NCBI GenBank assembly: GCA_019058245.1
Contig: JAHPZJ010000015.1
Location: 62,001-126,000, forward strand
DNA length: 64,000 bases
Source of the DNA: Promethearchaeota archaeon
GTDB lineage: Archaea; Asgardarchaeota; Lokiarchaeia; Sigyniarchaeales; SOKP01
Reading direction: 5' to 3'
The first letter of the stretch is position 1; the number at the start of each line of letters is the position of its first letter. Made by a program: the position numbers and the translations under genes. Positions 63,993 to 64,000 of this stretch are shown here, one piece after another. The notes below the pieces were generated by a model. That model was not told the origin of the DNA and did no database searches. It saw only the letters and a program-made list of their open reading frames with translations.

Positions 63993-64000
63993 TTCTTGAA

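Noticed and set aside
1..64000. CRISPR arrays, insertion sequences, phage genes, integrase or attachment sites
   Set aside because: No regularly spaced direct repeats, transposase or integrase motifs were found on either strand by reading.

Overview
This is a strongly A+T-rich archaeal window that looks like an Asgard archaeon of the Lokiarchaeia/Promethearchaeia type. The evidence is four eukaryote-like small GTPases (two tandem Ras-like, one Arf-like, one Rab-like), a longin-like/winged-helix partner overlapping the Arf-like gene, very long secreted or surface proteins anchored by one C-terminal membrane helix, the archaeal families NreA, DUF2070 and PAC2, TTG starts and TATA-box promoters close to start codons. 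It is chromosomal: I see no insertion sequence, phage genes, CRISPR array or rRNA. One tRNA (Ala, GGC) is present.

Layout. 1-10063: a flavodoxin and a membrane 4Fe-4S protein, then a tungstate ABC transporter (tupABC) and a complete-looking molybdopterin/tungstopterin set (moaC, moaA, moaD, moaE, moeA, moaB, second moeA), all on the + strand. A ModE-box-like palindrome lies before tupA and a hairpin with a T-tract lies between tupA and tupB. 10179-11984: two membrane proteins of unknown role on the - strand. 12134-15642: a MoxR AAA+ ATPase, a VWA protein and two tandem Ras-like GTPases; the VWA gene and the first GTPase lack any ATG/GTG/TTG at their true 5' ends. 15683-25592: gamma-carbonic-anhydrase-like protein, several membrane proteins, NreA repair protein, a DUF362 ferredoxin-type protein, a QueT-type transporter and beside it the frameshifted remnant of a second (VUT/YhhQ-type) queuine/preQ0 transporter.

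25915-37023 is the most Asgard-specific part: a 1347-residue single-pass receptor-like protein whose cytosolic tail looks longin-like, an RNA m5C methyltransferase with a probable ATA start, a tandem-duplicated small protein, a CTERM-like surface protein, a longin-wHTH protein overlapping an Arf-like GTPase by four bases, a 7-helix membrane protein and a DUF2070 protein. 37160-47434: membrane/zinc-ribbon protein, PAC2 chaperone, nucleotidyltransferase, a frameshifted MoaD/ThiS-like gene, an MFS permease with a long coiled-coil tail, racemase, MGMT, a second flavodoxin, tRNA-Ala and a Rab-like GTPase. 47640-51632 is a very large subtilisin-like membrane protease whose domain order resembles eukaryotic site-1 protease. 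51654-63992 is mostly housekeeping: rpiA, purE, thiolase, dodecin, a 44-residue membrane peptide, TPR and GNAT proteins, dUTPase, ADP-forming acyl-CoA synthetase, gatC, HAD phosphatase, methyltransferase, ferredoxin-like protein and an edge membrane protein.

How it fits together: the first 10 kb imports tungstate and builds the pterin cofactor, probably for aldehyde:ferredoxin oxidoreductase-type enzymes, fed by the flavodoxin and Fe-S proteins. The best candidate for an undescribed system is the set of surface receptor, longin-domain, winged-helix and small-GTPase genes at 25.9-34.1 kb, which could carry an extracellular signal to a GTPase switch. All assignments come from reading motifs by eye; no database search, alignment or folding program was run.
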